Virus record (IMG/VR): IMGVR_UViG_3300044825_003205
Coordinates: 62,001-126,000 of that record
Strand: one strand, 5' to 3'
Length of the DNA stretch: 64,000 bases
From: a virus
Shown here piece by piece: positions 1 through 9,053 of the stretch. Every line of letters starts with the position of its first letter. The stretch's first letter is position 1. The position numbers and the translations under genes were made by a program. The notes beneath the pieces were generated by a model. It did not search any database and had not been told where the DNA came from. It was given only the letters and a program-made list of their open reading frames with translations.

Positions 1-1095
1 CACGATTTTGTAATCATCAACTACGATATAATTAAAAACTTTCACGACCCAAAGAAAAAAGGGGAATCTAAGATATTAGAAGGAAAGTTTGATTTGGTAA
101 TAGTTGACGAAGCACATTATATCAAAAATGCTCAAGCTCAAAGAACAAAGTTAATAAATGACATTGTAAAAGATATCGAAAGGGTTTGGTTATTAACAGG
201 AACTCCGATGACATCAAGACCTATAGATTACTTCAACTTATTGAGTTTGGTTGACTCACCTGTTGCAAAAAATTGGATGGCTTATGTTATAAGATATTGT
301 GCGGGATATCAATTCAAAGTTGGCCCGAGAAAAGTGTGGAACGTCATGGGAGCGTCAAACTTAGAAGAATTAAGAGATAGAACAACAAACACAATATTAA
401 GAAGACTCAAAGAAGACGTGCTCGATTTACCTGAAAAAATAATAACACCAATCTATTTGAGATTGAAATCTAAAGAATATGAAAACTTGATGGGTGAGTA
501 TTACGAATGGTATAGAAGTAAGCCCGATGAATCCAATTCTCTCACCGTTCAGTTCACAAAACTTACAAAAGTAAGACAAGTTATAGCCAATGAAAAAACT
601 TTACAAACTATAGAATTGGCCGAGAACATAATTGAACAAGGAAAAAAAGTAATCATTTTTTGTAATTTCACAGAATCCTTAGATTCAATAGTTCAACACT
701 TCGGAAAGTCTGCGGTGAAGGTTAACGGTTCTATGTCCAAAGCTGAAAGACAAAATAGTGTAGACAGATTTCAAGAAGATGAGAAAGTCAAAGTGTTTGT
801 AGGCAACATCAAAGCGGCTGGTGTTGGTATAACTTTGACAGCAGCTGAAGCCGTTATTATGAATGATTTATCTTTCTTACCTTCCGACCACTCTCAGGCA
901 GAAGATAGAGCTTATCGTATTGGACAAAAGAACAATGTTCTTGTTTATTACCCTCTTTTCGAAAATACAATAGAAGGTTTGATTTACGATATTTTGATGG
1001 CAAAAAAACAAGTTATTGCCACGGTCATGGGTGATAATGTTAACAGTGCAGACTTCGTTGAAGAAATTATGAACAGAATCAACAAAGAGGCATAA
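1..1095 (+). CDS. SNF2-type helicase, 5'-truncated by window edge
   Basis: Superfamily 2 helicase/translocase of the SNF2 type. The reading frame is open from base 1, so the N-terminal part, including Walker A, lies outside the window. Visible motifs are the Walker B box DEAH followed by YIKN (nt 106-126), motif III LTGTP (about nt 196-210), the C-terminal helicase domain with motif V-like GVGITLT, and motif VI QAEDRAYRIGQ, which is diagnostic of SNF2 and SMARCAL1-like proteins. Family knowledge suggests an ATP-driven DNA translocase that remodels forks or recombination intermediates, occupying the role UvsW has in T4. It is followed after 32 nt by a late-promoter motif and the neck gene, so it probably belongs to an upstream early or middle transcript. 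The family call is firm; the specific role is inferred. Confidence 0.85.
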   Translation, partial: HDFVIINYDIIKNFHDPKKKGESKILEGKFDLVIVDEAHYIKNAQAQRTKLINDIVKDIERVWLLTGTPMTSRPIDYFNLLSLVDSPVAKNWMAYVIRYCAGYQFKVGPRKVWNVMGASNLEELRDRTTNTILRRLKEDVLDLPEKIITPIYLRLKSKEYENLMGEYYEWYRSKPDESNSLTVQFTKLTKVRQVIANEKTLQTIELAENIIEQGKKVIIFCNFTESLDSIVQHFGKSAVKVNGSMSKAERQNSVDRFQEDEKVKVFVGNIKAAGVGITLTAAEAVIMNDLSFLPSDHSQAEDRAYRIGQKNNVLVYYPLFENTIEGLIYDILMAKKQVIATVMGDNVNSADFVEEIMNRINKEA

Positions 1096-1116
1096 TAACA
1101 ATATTATCTATATAGA

Positions 1117-1123
1117 TATTTAT
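1117..1123 (+). promoter_or_regulatory. Late-promoter motif TATTTAT (neck gene)
   Basis: TATTTAT in the context GATATTTATTG, ending 4 nt before the ATG at 1128. No Shine-Dalgarno sequence is present. If it acts as a -10 element, transcription would start at or next to the ATG. Confidence 0.55.
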
Positions 1124-1127
1124 TGTT

Positions 1128-2249
1128 ATGTCAGTAATTGCAGAACCAGAAAGAAGTAAACTTTATACAAGAATCAAACATCTTTTAGGTGCACCGATAA
1201 GAAGTGTAGAAGTAGAAGATGAAATGATGGATTCATTGCTTGAATTAGCAATTGGAGATTACGAACAATATATATTGGATTGGTTAATTGAATCACAATG
1301 GGTTAACCTTGTTAATTTAGATATGAACAACCAATCAGTTGCCAACGCATTAATTACAAGAACTATGAACTTTGAACAACAGTTTCAATATTCATATTCG
1401 AAAATTGTTGGTCTTCAGACTAATGGTCCGTGGGTTCTGAAAAAAGACTATTTTACTTTAAGTGCAAATACACAAACTTATGAAATACCTGCAGGTCGTG
1501 AAGTGAATGAATTACTATGGTATAGTAATCAACCGTGGGGTCTTTTTGGATTAGCCGGTATGGGATTGGGTTTTGGATATGATGGTGCTGGTTTGGGTGC
1601 AAACCAATCGGGATATGCACAGTTTGGATACCAAGGTTCTTATTTTATGATGTCAGGATTCGACTACTTAGTTAGGGCTCAAGAAGCAAATATCTTGAAT
1701 AGAATTTTAGGTGGTAGTTTAACATACAGAATTACTGCATTACCTGATGGAAAAAAATTAGTTCATTTGATGAATACACCTAATGGTAGATTCAATTGGA
1801 CAAGTTATAGTCAATACGTTGGAAAAAATGTATGGTATTGGTACTACGATACTACAGGTAAAGATAGAAACGATTGTTTGAAGGCTAACCCCGATATTAT
1901 CAAATTACCTTCAGATGTACCTATTGGAGCTTTGGAGTGGGGAGACTTGAACGACCCTGCAAGACAATGGGTCCGTAGATGGTTCACAGCATATGTAAAA
2001 GAAACATTAGCAAGAGTTAGAGGAAAATATAGTGGAAACCTAAAAACTCCAGATTCCGAAATACAAATGGATTATCAAAGTTTGTTAACGGAAGCAAAAG
2101 ATGAAAAGGCTAAATTAGAAGAAGAGTTGAAACTAAGATTAGAAAGACTTAGACCGGAGAAGCAAATGGAGAAAGAAGCATTGATTGCTGAAAATTTGAA
2201 CAAACAACTTAAGTTTCACGCTTTCCCTCGACAGATTTATGTAATATAA
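1128..2249 (+). CDS. T4 gp13-like neck protein
   Basis: Head-completion (neck) protein of 373 aa. The N-terminus (about 1-90) is helical and acidic. The middle (about 130-200) holds a Gly/Tyr/Phe-rich insertion. Near the C-terminus (about 280-340) is the sequence DPARQWVRRWF, then ARVRGKYSG, then a charged helix LLTEAKDEKAKLEEEL; this arrangement resembles gp13 neck proteins of T4-like cyanophages. In T4, gp13 and gp14 join the portal vertex to the tail. Here it lies far from the head block and on the opposite strand, preceded by its own late-promoter motif. The Gly-rich insertion looks unusual for the family. Assignment is from remembered similarity, so moderate. Confidence 0.65.
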   Translation: MSVIAEPERSKLYTRIKHLLGAPIRSVEVEDEMMDSLLELAIGDYEQYILDWLIESQWVNLVNLDMNNQSVANALITRTMNFEQQFQYSYSKIVGLQTNGPWVLKKDYFTLSANTQTYEIPAGREVNELLWYSNQPWGLFGLAGMGLGFGYDGAGLGANQSGYAQFGYQGSYFMMSGFDYLVRAQEANILNRILGGSLTYRITALPDGKKLVHLMNTPNGRFNWTSYSQYVGKNVWYWYYDTTGKDRNDCLKANPDIIKLPSDVPIGALEWGDLNDPARQWVRRWFTAYVKETLARVRGKYSGNLKTPDSEIQMDYQSLLTEAKDEKAKLEEELKLRLERLRPEKQMEKEALIAENLNKQLKFHAFPRQIYVI

Positions 2250-2255
2250 TTTAGT

Positions 2256-2591
2256 ATGGCAATTATTAAAAGTATTCCCTCACAGAAACTTATCCATGGT
2301 AAGTTATTAAAAACTTCAGAAGTTTCAATTGTTTCAGAAAGTGACTATTCAACACAAGGAGAAGATTGTATTATTGTTAAAGCAATACCATTTTCAACAA
2401 TAACTTTAAATTCTCGTACAACTGACCATACGGTAGTGAAAGCACTTACAAATATTATCATCAAACCTGATGTCAATAAAATTGATGAGGAATTTGATGA
2501 AATAGAAATGGGTAGAGGTGCGTGTGTTGAATTTAGATTTTGTGGTAACTCGTGGTATATTTTATCCTCAGACGGTTTAAAACAATCATAA
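2256..2591 (+). CDS. Small hypothetical, probable virion protein
   Basis: 111 aa, beta-rich, no transmembrane segment or signal peptide. It begins 6 nt after the neck gene and is presumably co-transcribed with it. The pattern of short hydrophobic strands and the sequence GACVEFRFCGNSWYILSS resemble small phage decoration or fibre-associated beta-sandwich proteins with a Trp-Tyr end motif, but I do not recognise the family. A strong hairpin terminator follows directly. A head-decoration or neck accessory role is only inferred from position. Confidence 0.6.
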   Translation: MAIIKSIPSQKLIHGKLLKTSEVSIVSESDYSTQGEDCIIVKAIPFSTITLNSRTTDHTVVKALTNIIIKPDVNKIDEEFDEIEMGRGACVEFRFCGNSWYILSSDGLKQS

Positions 2592-2593
2592 AG

Positions 2594-2623
2594 AAAAAGG
2601 AATATGAAAACATATTCCTTTTT
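2594..2623. terminator. Bidirectional hairpin terminator
   Basis: Perfect 13-bp inverted repeat (2594-2606 and 2611-2623) with an AAAA loop. The A/T arms give a U-tract in both directions, so it can end both the plus-strand neck operon and the minus-strand polymerase transcript, whose stop codon is at 2627-2629. Confidence 0.85.
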
Positions 2624-2626
2624 AAT

Positions 2627-5401
2627 TTAAGTTAGTATGGATTCCCACCCTTCTTCTGCAAGTTCGTACATGTAATCAGGTTTGAGACCACGTCTCTCCC
2701 AATAATTTAATTCTTGTTCTGTAACATCTAACACATCTTTTTGTAAATCATCTTGGTCTCCTTCACCTAACGGGTGACCATTGATAAGTTCACATTGTGA
2801 TGTTGTAAAAATACCTCTCTCATGTGGTTCAGAAACAATCAATCCATTTCTAACTTCATCTTTAAAAACGACCAATAGGGGTTCGATTCTTTTATTGAAA
2901 GTAGTAATTGCTCTCGGTACGTTATAGTCTCCGGTCAATTCAGGGTCTTTATCCAAGATATCTTTATCTAACATATAACAATTGACCATTACACCCTCTG
3001 TTATAGGTTTCGATTTTGGGTTATTGTGTAAGTTAATTGCATTTGTATCTTTAATTTGTTTTGCTGTCATTTTCTGCACATCACCTTGAGAAGCCTTTGT
3101 TCCGTTATTAACATACATAATAACGTCACCTAAGTTTACGGTAAGATTATTCTGAATCGCCAACTCCATGTGAGCCATTCTTGACATTGAGTTTCCCGCC
3201 TTGGTCTTTGTTGTCAACCTTTTGATGTAATCATCAACACTGAGTTTTACTTTAGCTCTCTGAGCAATTTTAGACAAAGGGATTTTTTTCTCATATATCT
3301 TAGTCAGATATTCATAATAATATTCTATAAATTCTTTACCCTCACCATGTAACAACATCTTAATTCCTTTATCCAAAAACTCTTCAATATACAGAGGAAG
3401 TTTCTTCGATTTGATGCTATTACCCGTCAATTTTATTTTTCCCTTAGCATCCATTACCGCATAATTCTTTCGAGCTAGATTAATACACGAAGGCCAAACA
3501 CCATCAGTATCTAACGCCATTTCCCCTCTCATGAATATATCATTGTATTCTGCAACGTCCGCCTCAGGACCCTTGTAGACTTTTCCCTTCTTAACTTTCC
3601 AATTCAACCCACGACCAACATATTCTCTTTCATTTGCATCATCAGGACTTGAAAAGTTCACACCATCCGTATCCATCACGAGTGGAACATATCCTTTCGT
3701 CATGAAAAACTTAATCATCTGACGGAGATATTGTCTACCAGTACAAGTAATTTGTTCACCCATATACATGTCACCCCAAGCAAATACCTGTGGTGCCGAC
3801 AACGCACCGAACATGGAGTTGATGAATATTTTGATTGGTAATTGTTTGTTGGAGTACGATTCTGACTTTTTCTTGTCCGTCTCATAAAACTCTTCAGCTA
3901 GTTGTTTGTATTTGATACGAGTGTCTCTGAAATACTTTAACATTCCTTTCATTGCACCCGTCACATCACAGTCAGGAAAAACATCGTGTACGAGCTGAAT
4001 TGAGGGGTATAGAGACGAGAAGTCCAACTTGAGAACATTCTTACTGTATCCGACCTTAAGTAGTCTAGAAAGACCTCCTACGAAGTCTGTCTTACCTTGT
4101 TTAGCTGGTATTGCTAAATTGTTTTTATACGACCAAGCCAACATCAACATTTTCCACAAAGTTGCAGTTCCCATCGTTGAGACTCTTTCGTAGGTTGTTG
4201 GAATCATCGCGGCGAGTAAGAAAGAACCTTGGTTGAACTCTTTATCAACCGCCAAAGTTTCTTCCAAGTCATCGTCAAGATATCTTTCAACAATATCATC
4301 ACCTGTTGTTTTGATATAAACGCCAGGGAATTTAATATCTAAATCCTTATAATCAGCAGCCTTTTTATATTTTCCGTTTTTAACATTCAACCAATATTCT
4401 TCTTTCTCATGGTACATTTTACCAATGTTTGTATGGTCGATATATACACGGTCAGGAGCCTCAGCATTAATAAATGTTGTTATATATTTAAGACCTGCAG
4501 ATTTAATACTTGAGTTAATAGCCTGTGCTCTACGAACCGCATGGATAATATCAATAACGTTGTATCCCCATATTGAAGTTTGAGTGTAGGTTTCTACCTC
4601 ATTCGCCAACTTCAACATATTATCTTTCCTCGTATATGAATGTTCAGGATGCAATGACTTACAAACATTTTTAGCATTAATTCCGAGAATTCTACATCTC
4701 TCAAAAATCCAATGCCAGTCGAAGTTTGCAGAGTTATAACCCCCAATGATACTTGGTTTTATTTCATTGATGATATTAAAGAATTCTATTATGGCTCCCT
4801 TCTCTTGAGACTCGTCCAAGCATTCAATTACCTTATGGTATCCTTTGTTAGTTTTAATTCCAATCATGAATATCCTACCGTCCTTAGGGTCCAAAGCATC
4901 TGTTTCTAAGTCGAATACCAATCGGGTCACTTGTTCATAATCTTCAAACCCTTTGAAAAGTCTTTTTTCTTTGGAAATTAAATATTGCTCTACGGGTGGT
5001 AGAATCAATAACTTATCTTTTGTCTTGTCACCCCAAGGGTCAACACCACCATCTCTGAAGAACTGGACTAACTCTCTATACCCTTTCAAAGACTTAACCA
5101 TAAAAGTTAAACCATTTTTGAGTCTTTCATTATCTTGGGTTTCTAATTTTTCAATCATGATTCCATATTTTGTCATAGCCTCTTTTTGTGCCATTTTGGA
5201 ATCATTATAGAACTTTAAACCTCTGAGGTCTCCAACCCAAGCAAACGGAATAAAGGTATCTTTTCTAATTTCTTTACCCTTACCAGGTATTTCTTTTATT
5301 TTGTAAATGGAGTTAGAAACATAATCGAATTCTATCGCAACAATGAATTCTTCGGGGTCATTTCCATGTAGGAACGACTCAATAACTTCGTTAGATATCA
5401 T
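2627..5401 (-). CDS. Family B DNA polymerase (T4 gp43-like)
   Basis: Replicative DNA polymerase with 3'-5' proofreading, 924 aa, about the length of T4 gp43. Exonuclease motif I is FDLETD (D164, E166) and exo II is GYNSANFDW (about 221-229). In the palm, motif A is LDFSSLYPS (D460), motif B is KIFINSMFG (about 524-531, with Phe in place of the usual Tyr) and motif C is MDTDG (D577, D579), where the usual DTDS reads DTDG. It is a lone minus-strand gene sharing a terminator with the neck operon. Its 5' leader holds a short hairpin that could be an autoregulatory operator, as in T4. Identity is secure. Confidence 0.95.
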   Translation of the reverse strand: MISNEVIESFLHGNDPEEFIVAIEFDYVSNSIYKIKEIPGKGKEIRKDTFIPFAWVGDLRGLKFYNDSKMAQKEAMTKYGIMIEKLETQDNERLKNGLTFMVKSLKGYRELVQFFRDGGVDPWGDKTKDKLLILPPVEQYLISKEKRLFKGFEDYEQVTRLVFDLETDALDPKDGRIFMIGIKTNKGYHKVIECLDESQEKGAIIEFFNIINEIKPSIIGGYNSANFDWHWIFERCRILGINAKNVCKSLHPEHSYTRKDNMLKLANEVETYTQTSIWGYNVIDIIHAVRRAQAINSSIKSAGLKYITTFINAEAPDRVYIDHTNIGKMYHEKEEYWLNVKNGKYKKAADYKDLDIKFPGVYIKTTGDDIVERYLDDDLEETLAVDKEFNQGSFLLAAMIPTTYERVSTMGTATLWKMLMLAWSYKNNLAIPAKQGKTDFVGGLSRLLKVGYSKNVLKLDFSSLYPSIQLVHDVFPDCDVTGAMKGMLKYFRDTRIKYKQLAEEFYETDKKKSESYSNKQLPIKIFINSMFGALSAPQVFAWGDMYMGEQITCTGRQYLRQMIKFFMTKGYVPLVMDTDGVNFSSPDDANEREYVGRGLNWKVKKGKVYKGPEADVAEYNDIFMRGEMALDTDGVWPSCINLARKNYAVMDAKGKIKLTGNSIKSKKLPLYIEEFLDKGIKMLLHGEGKEFIEYYYEYLTKIYEKKIPLSKIAQRAKVKLSVDDYIKRLTTKTKAGNSMSRMAHMELAIQNNLTVNLGDVIMYVNNGTKASQGDVQKMTAKQIKDTNAINLHNNPKSKPITEGVMVNCYMLDKDILDKDPELTGDYNVPRAITTFNKRIEPLLVVFKDEVRNGLIVSEPHERGIFTTSQCELINGHPLGEGDQDDLQKDVLDVTEQELNYWERRGLKPDYMYELAEEGWESILT

Positions 5402-5439
5402 AATTTATATTTTAAGTGACACATTAGCTTCCACTCTGA

Positions 5440-5458
5440 AGTGAAATTTGTCTTCACT
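5440..5458 (-). promoter_or_regulatory. Hairpin in the DNA polymerase mRNA leader
   Basis: A 6-bp perfect stem (AGTGAA pairing with TTCACT) with a 7-nt loop lies 38 nt upstream of the polymerase ATG in the transcript. T4 gp43 represses its own translation through a small hairpin in the same kind of place. The hairpin is seen; regulatory function is analogy only. Confidence 0.3.
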
Positions 5459-5490
5459 GTAAATATAGAAAAAAATATCTACTTACCAAA

Positions 5491-5868
5491 TTAACAACAT
5501 GGTTCGGTCGAAATAAAGCTGTCTTGAACATTGATGTAAAGTTCTTCCCTGAGAGGTAACATCAAATTTCCTTCATCATTCTTCAAGAGGAATTGACCTT
5601 GATACCTACCAACTTGATTAGTATCTCTAGCACTAAATTGGTAATAAATATAATATTCGGGAGTTGCACCGGCAGGTAACGTTAAAGGCACTATACTACA
5701 AGGTGCTGATACAATTTTTGCAATACCTGTTGAGGTGTTAACCATTGAAAAATAAATTGTAGACACCTCTAGACTTTCCATTATTTCAAGGTATCCACTT
5801 CTACCATCCTTAACAACTTGCATTTTAAGAACAGGGAGGGTTGCATTTTTTTTAATAAAAAATTCCAT
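5491..5868 (-). CDS. Small beta-rich virion-like protein
   Basis: 125 aa from the ATG at 5868, chosen because a late-promoter motif ends 4 nt upstream; a longer in-frame start would overlap the next gene. The sequence starts with EFFIKKNATLPVLKMQVV, followed by alternating strands and a double-Cys C-terminus. This resembles the N-terminal beta-sandwich of phage fibre or baseplate-attached proteins (BppU-like fold), so it may be a fibre adaptor or whisker-like part. It ends the first glycan island but has a separate late promoter, which argues for a virion role. Function is inferred. Confidence 0.6.
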   Translation of the reverse strand: MEFFIKKNATLPVLKMQVVKDGRSGYLEIMESLEVSTIYFSMVNTSTGIAKIVSAPCSIVPLTLPAGATPEYYIYYQFSARDTNQVGRYQGQFLLKNDEGNLMLPLREELYINVQDSFISTEPCC

Positions 5869-5872
5869 AACA

Positions 5873-5879
5873 ATAAATA
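5873..5879 (-). promoter_or_regulatory. Late-promoter motif TATTTAT (gene at 5868)
   Basis: Coding-strand ATATTTATTGTT directly precedes the ATG, with a 4-nt gap. The ten bases before the ATG equal those before the neck gene at 1128. Confidence 0.55.
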
Positions 5880-5884
5880 TATTG

Positions 5885-7558
5885 CTAGGATTCTTTACGC
5901 AACTTACCATCGTAATGTTCAAACCTATTGTGTTCAGTCGGTGTTAAAAGAAGTAATCCAGGATTAAACTCATCCTTCTTAATAAGTTGATACATATAAC
6001 TCATCCAAGTTTGTTCAAAAGGATGAGCCCATACTGTTTCTAAAAACATTTTTTTGTTTCCAAGTTTACTAACTATTTGTGGCCAATTACAATAATAAAC
6101 ATCTCCGTTTGTGTATGGTACACCCTTATGAGAAATTATATTTTTATACACCGCTTTTGGGGCGTTAGGGTCCAAACCTATTTCAGGTAATCTGTTTTTT
6201 TCGGGCCAAAATTGTTCTCTTACGTTTTGTGGAACATTATACCAAGCCCACTGTGTACCATTATCACCAAAAAATTCACTATAGTTTAATTTCAGATAAT
6301 CAAAATTTTCTTTTTTTGATATTTCGAGAGAAAGTTGATATAAATTCGGAACAAATCTGTTAAATCCATTTCTACATACACCTGAATTAGGATAAAAAAA
6401 CATGTCATCCTCGAAAAAAAACATGTAATCTAACTCAGTTTCTTCAAAATGTTTTGCAATAAATTGTCTACCTCCACAGATACCCAAATTACCTTCCTCA
6501 GGTATTATATGTTCAAAATCATACTCTTCACAAATACTATTATACTCGTCATATGTAGACTGGTCGGTAGAATTATTTAAAAGATATTTTTTAGGTTTTT
6601 CGATAAAAGTTTTATCATATTTTAACATTGAGTCTATTAAGGTTCTGAATTGTTTTGGAGAATTAAAAGTTATCACATAAAGACCTACCTTATTTATATC
6701 CAAATTATTTACCTTTAAACTTTTGTTTTCTGTTTTAACTAATAGATTGTCATTTTTAAGATTTTCAAAAAAAGTACCAATCAATCCATTATCCTGTATT
6801 TCAAAATAATTTATCAAATCCGAATGTTTGTAGGTCATAATTGTAAAAATTGATTCCTCCGTACCCATGTAACCTTCGTCCAAAGTTGATTTCAATAAAC
6901 CGTAATATATACTATTCATCTCAGAAATGCTGTCTTTTGGCCCTCCAAAAAAACCGGCTCTTGCAACTTTATTCACTTTAGCATTAACAATCTTTGATAA
7001 CTTATCATATTTAAAACCATGAATTTCTGAATTTGTCTCATAAGGAAAACAAATAAATGAAAACTTAGAAATATACTTCTTTAGTTTAGAAAGCACTTTG
7101 TCGTGAGTAAAATATCCAGCATGAACTGTGGAAGTTAAACCGCCGTCAATCCAAAACATATAATCTGAATTAAATTGGTCCATTATTTTTGCATCATGTA
7201 GTAAAAACATTTTCGACATGACTAACGGGTTGTAGTTTTCCAATTTTGCCTGAGTAGACTCTGAAAGCCAACCGACTTGATTATACCAATCAGGATTAGT
7301 TCTAATTTTTTGAATCTTATCAAAAAACTCATTGTTCCTAAACCAATTCAAATCACGAACAATGAATTGAGTGTTTTCAGGATTTCTTCTTTCGAAGACA
7401 AATTTTTTCAGTTCTTCGTCACCGAAAATTATCATATTTTCAGAAACCTTGAGGAGTTGTTCAAACTTATCTAAATAATGACTGAAAGGTCTTGACCAAC
7501 CTTCCGATAAATCTTTTCTACCAATATCCCAAATACCTGTTACTAATGTTATTGACAT
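5885..7558 (-). CDS. HtrL/YibB-like plus GT2-like bifunctional glycosyltransferase
   Basis: 557 aa with two apparent glycosyltransferase modules. Residues about 1-270 resemble the HtrL/YibB (WlaTC) family: an N-terminal LVTGIWDIGR, then SKMFLLHDA and DYMFWIDGGL, a likely nucleotide-sugar/metal site. Residues about 285-557 look like a GT-A fold of the GT2 type, with LYVITFNSP at the start and FFFEDDMFF as the DxD-like site. The joining of an HtrL-like and a GT2-like domain is unusual. The gene ends the minus-strand glycan operon. Donor and acceptor cannot be told from sequence. Confidence 0.75.
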   Translation of the reverse strand: MSITLVTGIWDIGRKDLSEGWSRPFSHYLDKFEQLLKVSENMIIFGDEELKKFVFERRNPENTQFIVRDLNWFRNNEFFDKIQKIRTNPDWYNQVGWLSESTQAKLENYNPLVMSKMFLLHDAKIMDQFNSDYMFWIDGGLTSTVHAGYFTHDKVLSKLKKYISKFSFICFPYETNSEIHGFKYDKLSKIVNAKVNKVARAGFFGGPKDSISEMNSIYYGLLKSTLDEGYMGTEESIFTIMTYKHSDLINYFEIQDNGLIGTFFENLKNDNLLVKTENKSLKVNNLDINKVGLYVITFNSPKQFRTLIDSMLKYDKTFIEKPKKYLLNNSTDQSTYDEYNSICEEYDFEHIIPEEGNLGICGGRQFIAKHFEETELDYMFFFEDDMFFYPNSGVCRNGFNRFVPNLYQLSLEISKKENFDYLKLNYSEFFGDNGTQWAWYNVPQNVREQFWPEKNRLPEIGLDPNAPKAVYKNIISHKGVPYTNGDVYYCNWPQIVSKLGNKKMFLETVWAHPFEQTWMSYMYQLIKKDEFNPGLLLLTPTEHNRFEHYDGKLRKES

Positions 7559-7560
7559 AA

Positions 7561-8196
7561 TTATTTTTTAACTTTACAAACCCAAACTACATTGTCGAAT
7601 ATATCTTTATCATATTCAACCAAATTATTTTTTTCACAACTTTCAACCAAATCAGAATCAGAAATCTCATGCCAATTCCAAACCTTTTTATATATTTTTT
7701 CTTCGAAAACCTCTCTATTTTCTGAATAATCGTGAGCTAATATAAAGTCCCCTTCTTTCAGAAAATCGGACAAAAGATTAAATTCTTTAATTTTGTTCCC
7801 TCCATCACAAAGTACTATAGTAATACCATCTTCCTTTATAAAAGAAATTACTTCATCTTTCAATTTAGTATATTCGTTGTCGAAAATATTTTCAGTTCTG
7901 ATGTCAACGCCTGAATCTCTCATTTCTTGATACCAAGGGTGAGAAATAATATCATAGGATATCAATTTACAATCTAATCCAATTTTTTTAATCGTGTAAT
8001 CTAAAAAACAAGTAAACCCACCAAGTGAAGTTCCAATTTCTAATATTCTTGAGGGTTTAACTTTACAGATGAAATTGTGAAAAACTTCAAAAACGTTCGG
8101 ATTTTGTTGGGCCGCCCATCCATCAAATGTTGAAATACTATCGTTAAATTCTAAATTAGATTTTTTTGTGACTTTATCTTCGAACTGACAATTCAT
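7561..8196 (-). CDS. Class I SAM-dependent methyltransferase (CmcI-like)
   Basis: 211 aa. Motif I is ILEIGTSLGGFT (about 60-71), which binds S-adenosylmethionine. It is followed by an acidic strand end (SYDI), VLCDGGNK and FILAHDYSE, the pattern of the cephalosporin-hydroxylase/CmcI-like and rhamnosyl O-methyltransferase group. Probably O-methylates a sugar in the glycan made by the neighbouring transferases. The start overlaps the stop of the upstream GT10-like gene by 4 nt, so translation is likely coupled. The class is clear; the substrate is inferred. Confidence 0.75.
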   Translation of the reverse strand: MNCQFEDKVTKKSNLEFNDSISTFDGWAAQQNPNVFEVFHNFICKVKPSRILEIGTSLGGFTCFLDYTIKKIGLDCKLISYDIISHPWYQEMRDSGVDIRTENIFDNEYTKLKDEVISFIKEDGITIVLCDGGNKIKEFNLLSDFLKEGDFILAHDYSENREVFEEKIYKKVWNWHEISDSDLVESCEKNNLVEYDKDIFDNVVWVCKVKK

Positions 8197-9053
8197 AGTT
8201 GTATGATTTTTTTTAATGGGTTATATTCTGAAAAATATCTATTTTTAATTTTTCTTAATCCTTCTATTTTTTCTGAATAAATTTTATCAGAATTATCATT
8301 AATGTAAATTAAAAGTTTTTTTATTTCTTTCAAGTCATTAATATCTTCAATTAAAATATACCCATCTTCAGGATAAATTTCTTTTATATTTTTACATCCA
8401 AAATAGATTGGTATGGTATCTGTCAAAATACAATCATAGAATTTTTCACTTATCCAATTTTTTTGATACTCGTTTTCAATTGAAATATTGAACTTGTAAT
8501 CTATTAAAGCATCGTGTCTTTTAGGACTGTTCTTCCAACCACCATAGACTTCAACAAAGTCTAACTCATTAATTAATTCTGCAATAGCATATCTTTCAGG
8601 ATACAAACAATTCTCCCCCAACTTCTGATTCAAGGAAGTTATAGAAGAAGATATATTTTTGTTTTTGGTTGTCTTAAACTTTGATAAATTATCAAATGAC
8701 CAAAATTCTAAAGGGTCCATCCAAGGACCCCTCCCACCATAAAAAGTATGTGCTACAGTTTCAACACATTTTACATTATAAAAGGAAGAATCGAACCCAA
8801 AAACTGTGACATTTTCATTAAAATTTTTTTGATGACTGCCAGAAAAAGTTGGTTCGTGAGGAAATACGTAACCTTTAGCACCGTCTCTAACACTCTGAGT
8901 CATATAATTAAAAAAAACTATGGTATCATAACTTTCGTCAAACACAAACTCTATTTGTGTTAAATCTATGTCAGGTGTTTTGAATTGTTTCAACAATCTA
9001 TCCAAAATGTTTTCAGGGGTATCCCAACCGGCACAAATTTTAATTTTTTTCAT
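8193..9053 (-). CDS. GT10-family-like (fucosyltransferase-type) glycosyltransferase
   Basis: 286 aa. The C-terminal half (about 170-240) carries the GT10 signature: FNISIENEYQ, then ISEKFYDCIL, then TIPIYFGCKNI. The conserved Glu-Asn and the Tyr/Phe-Gly region lie in the GDP-sugar-binding domain of alpha-1,3-fucosyltransferases. The N-terminal half is the variable acceptor domain. It overlaps both neighbours by 4 nt in the minus-strand glycan operon. A second GT10-like gene is at 33835 in the other island. GDP-fucose as the donor is likely from family knowledge but not shown. Confidence 0.75.
   Translation of the reverse strand: MKKIKICAGWDTPENILDRLLKQFKTPDIDLTQIEFVFDESYDTIVFFNYMTQSVRDGAKGYVFPHEPTFSGSHQKNFNENVTVFGFDSSFYNVKCVETVAHTFYGGRGPWMDPLEFWSFDNLSKFKTTKNKNISSSITSLNQKLGENCLYPERYAIAELINELDFVEVYGGWKNSPKRHDALIDYKFNISIENEYQKNWISEKFYDCILTDTIPIYFGCKNIKEIYPEDGYILIEDINDLKEIKKLLIYINDNSDKIYSEKIEGLRKIKNRYFSEYNPLKKIIQL

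Noticed and set aside
2878-2895. A GGTTCGATTC-like string suggesting a tRNA T-loop
   Set aside because: It is inside the polymerase gene and no acceptor or anticodon stem could be formed around it. No tRNA was found elsewhere by eye.
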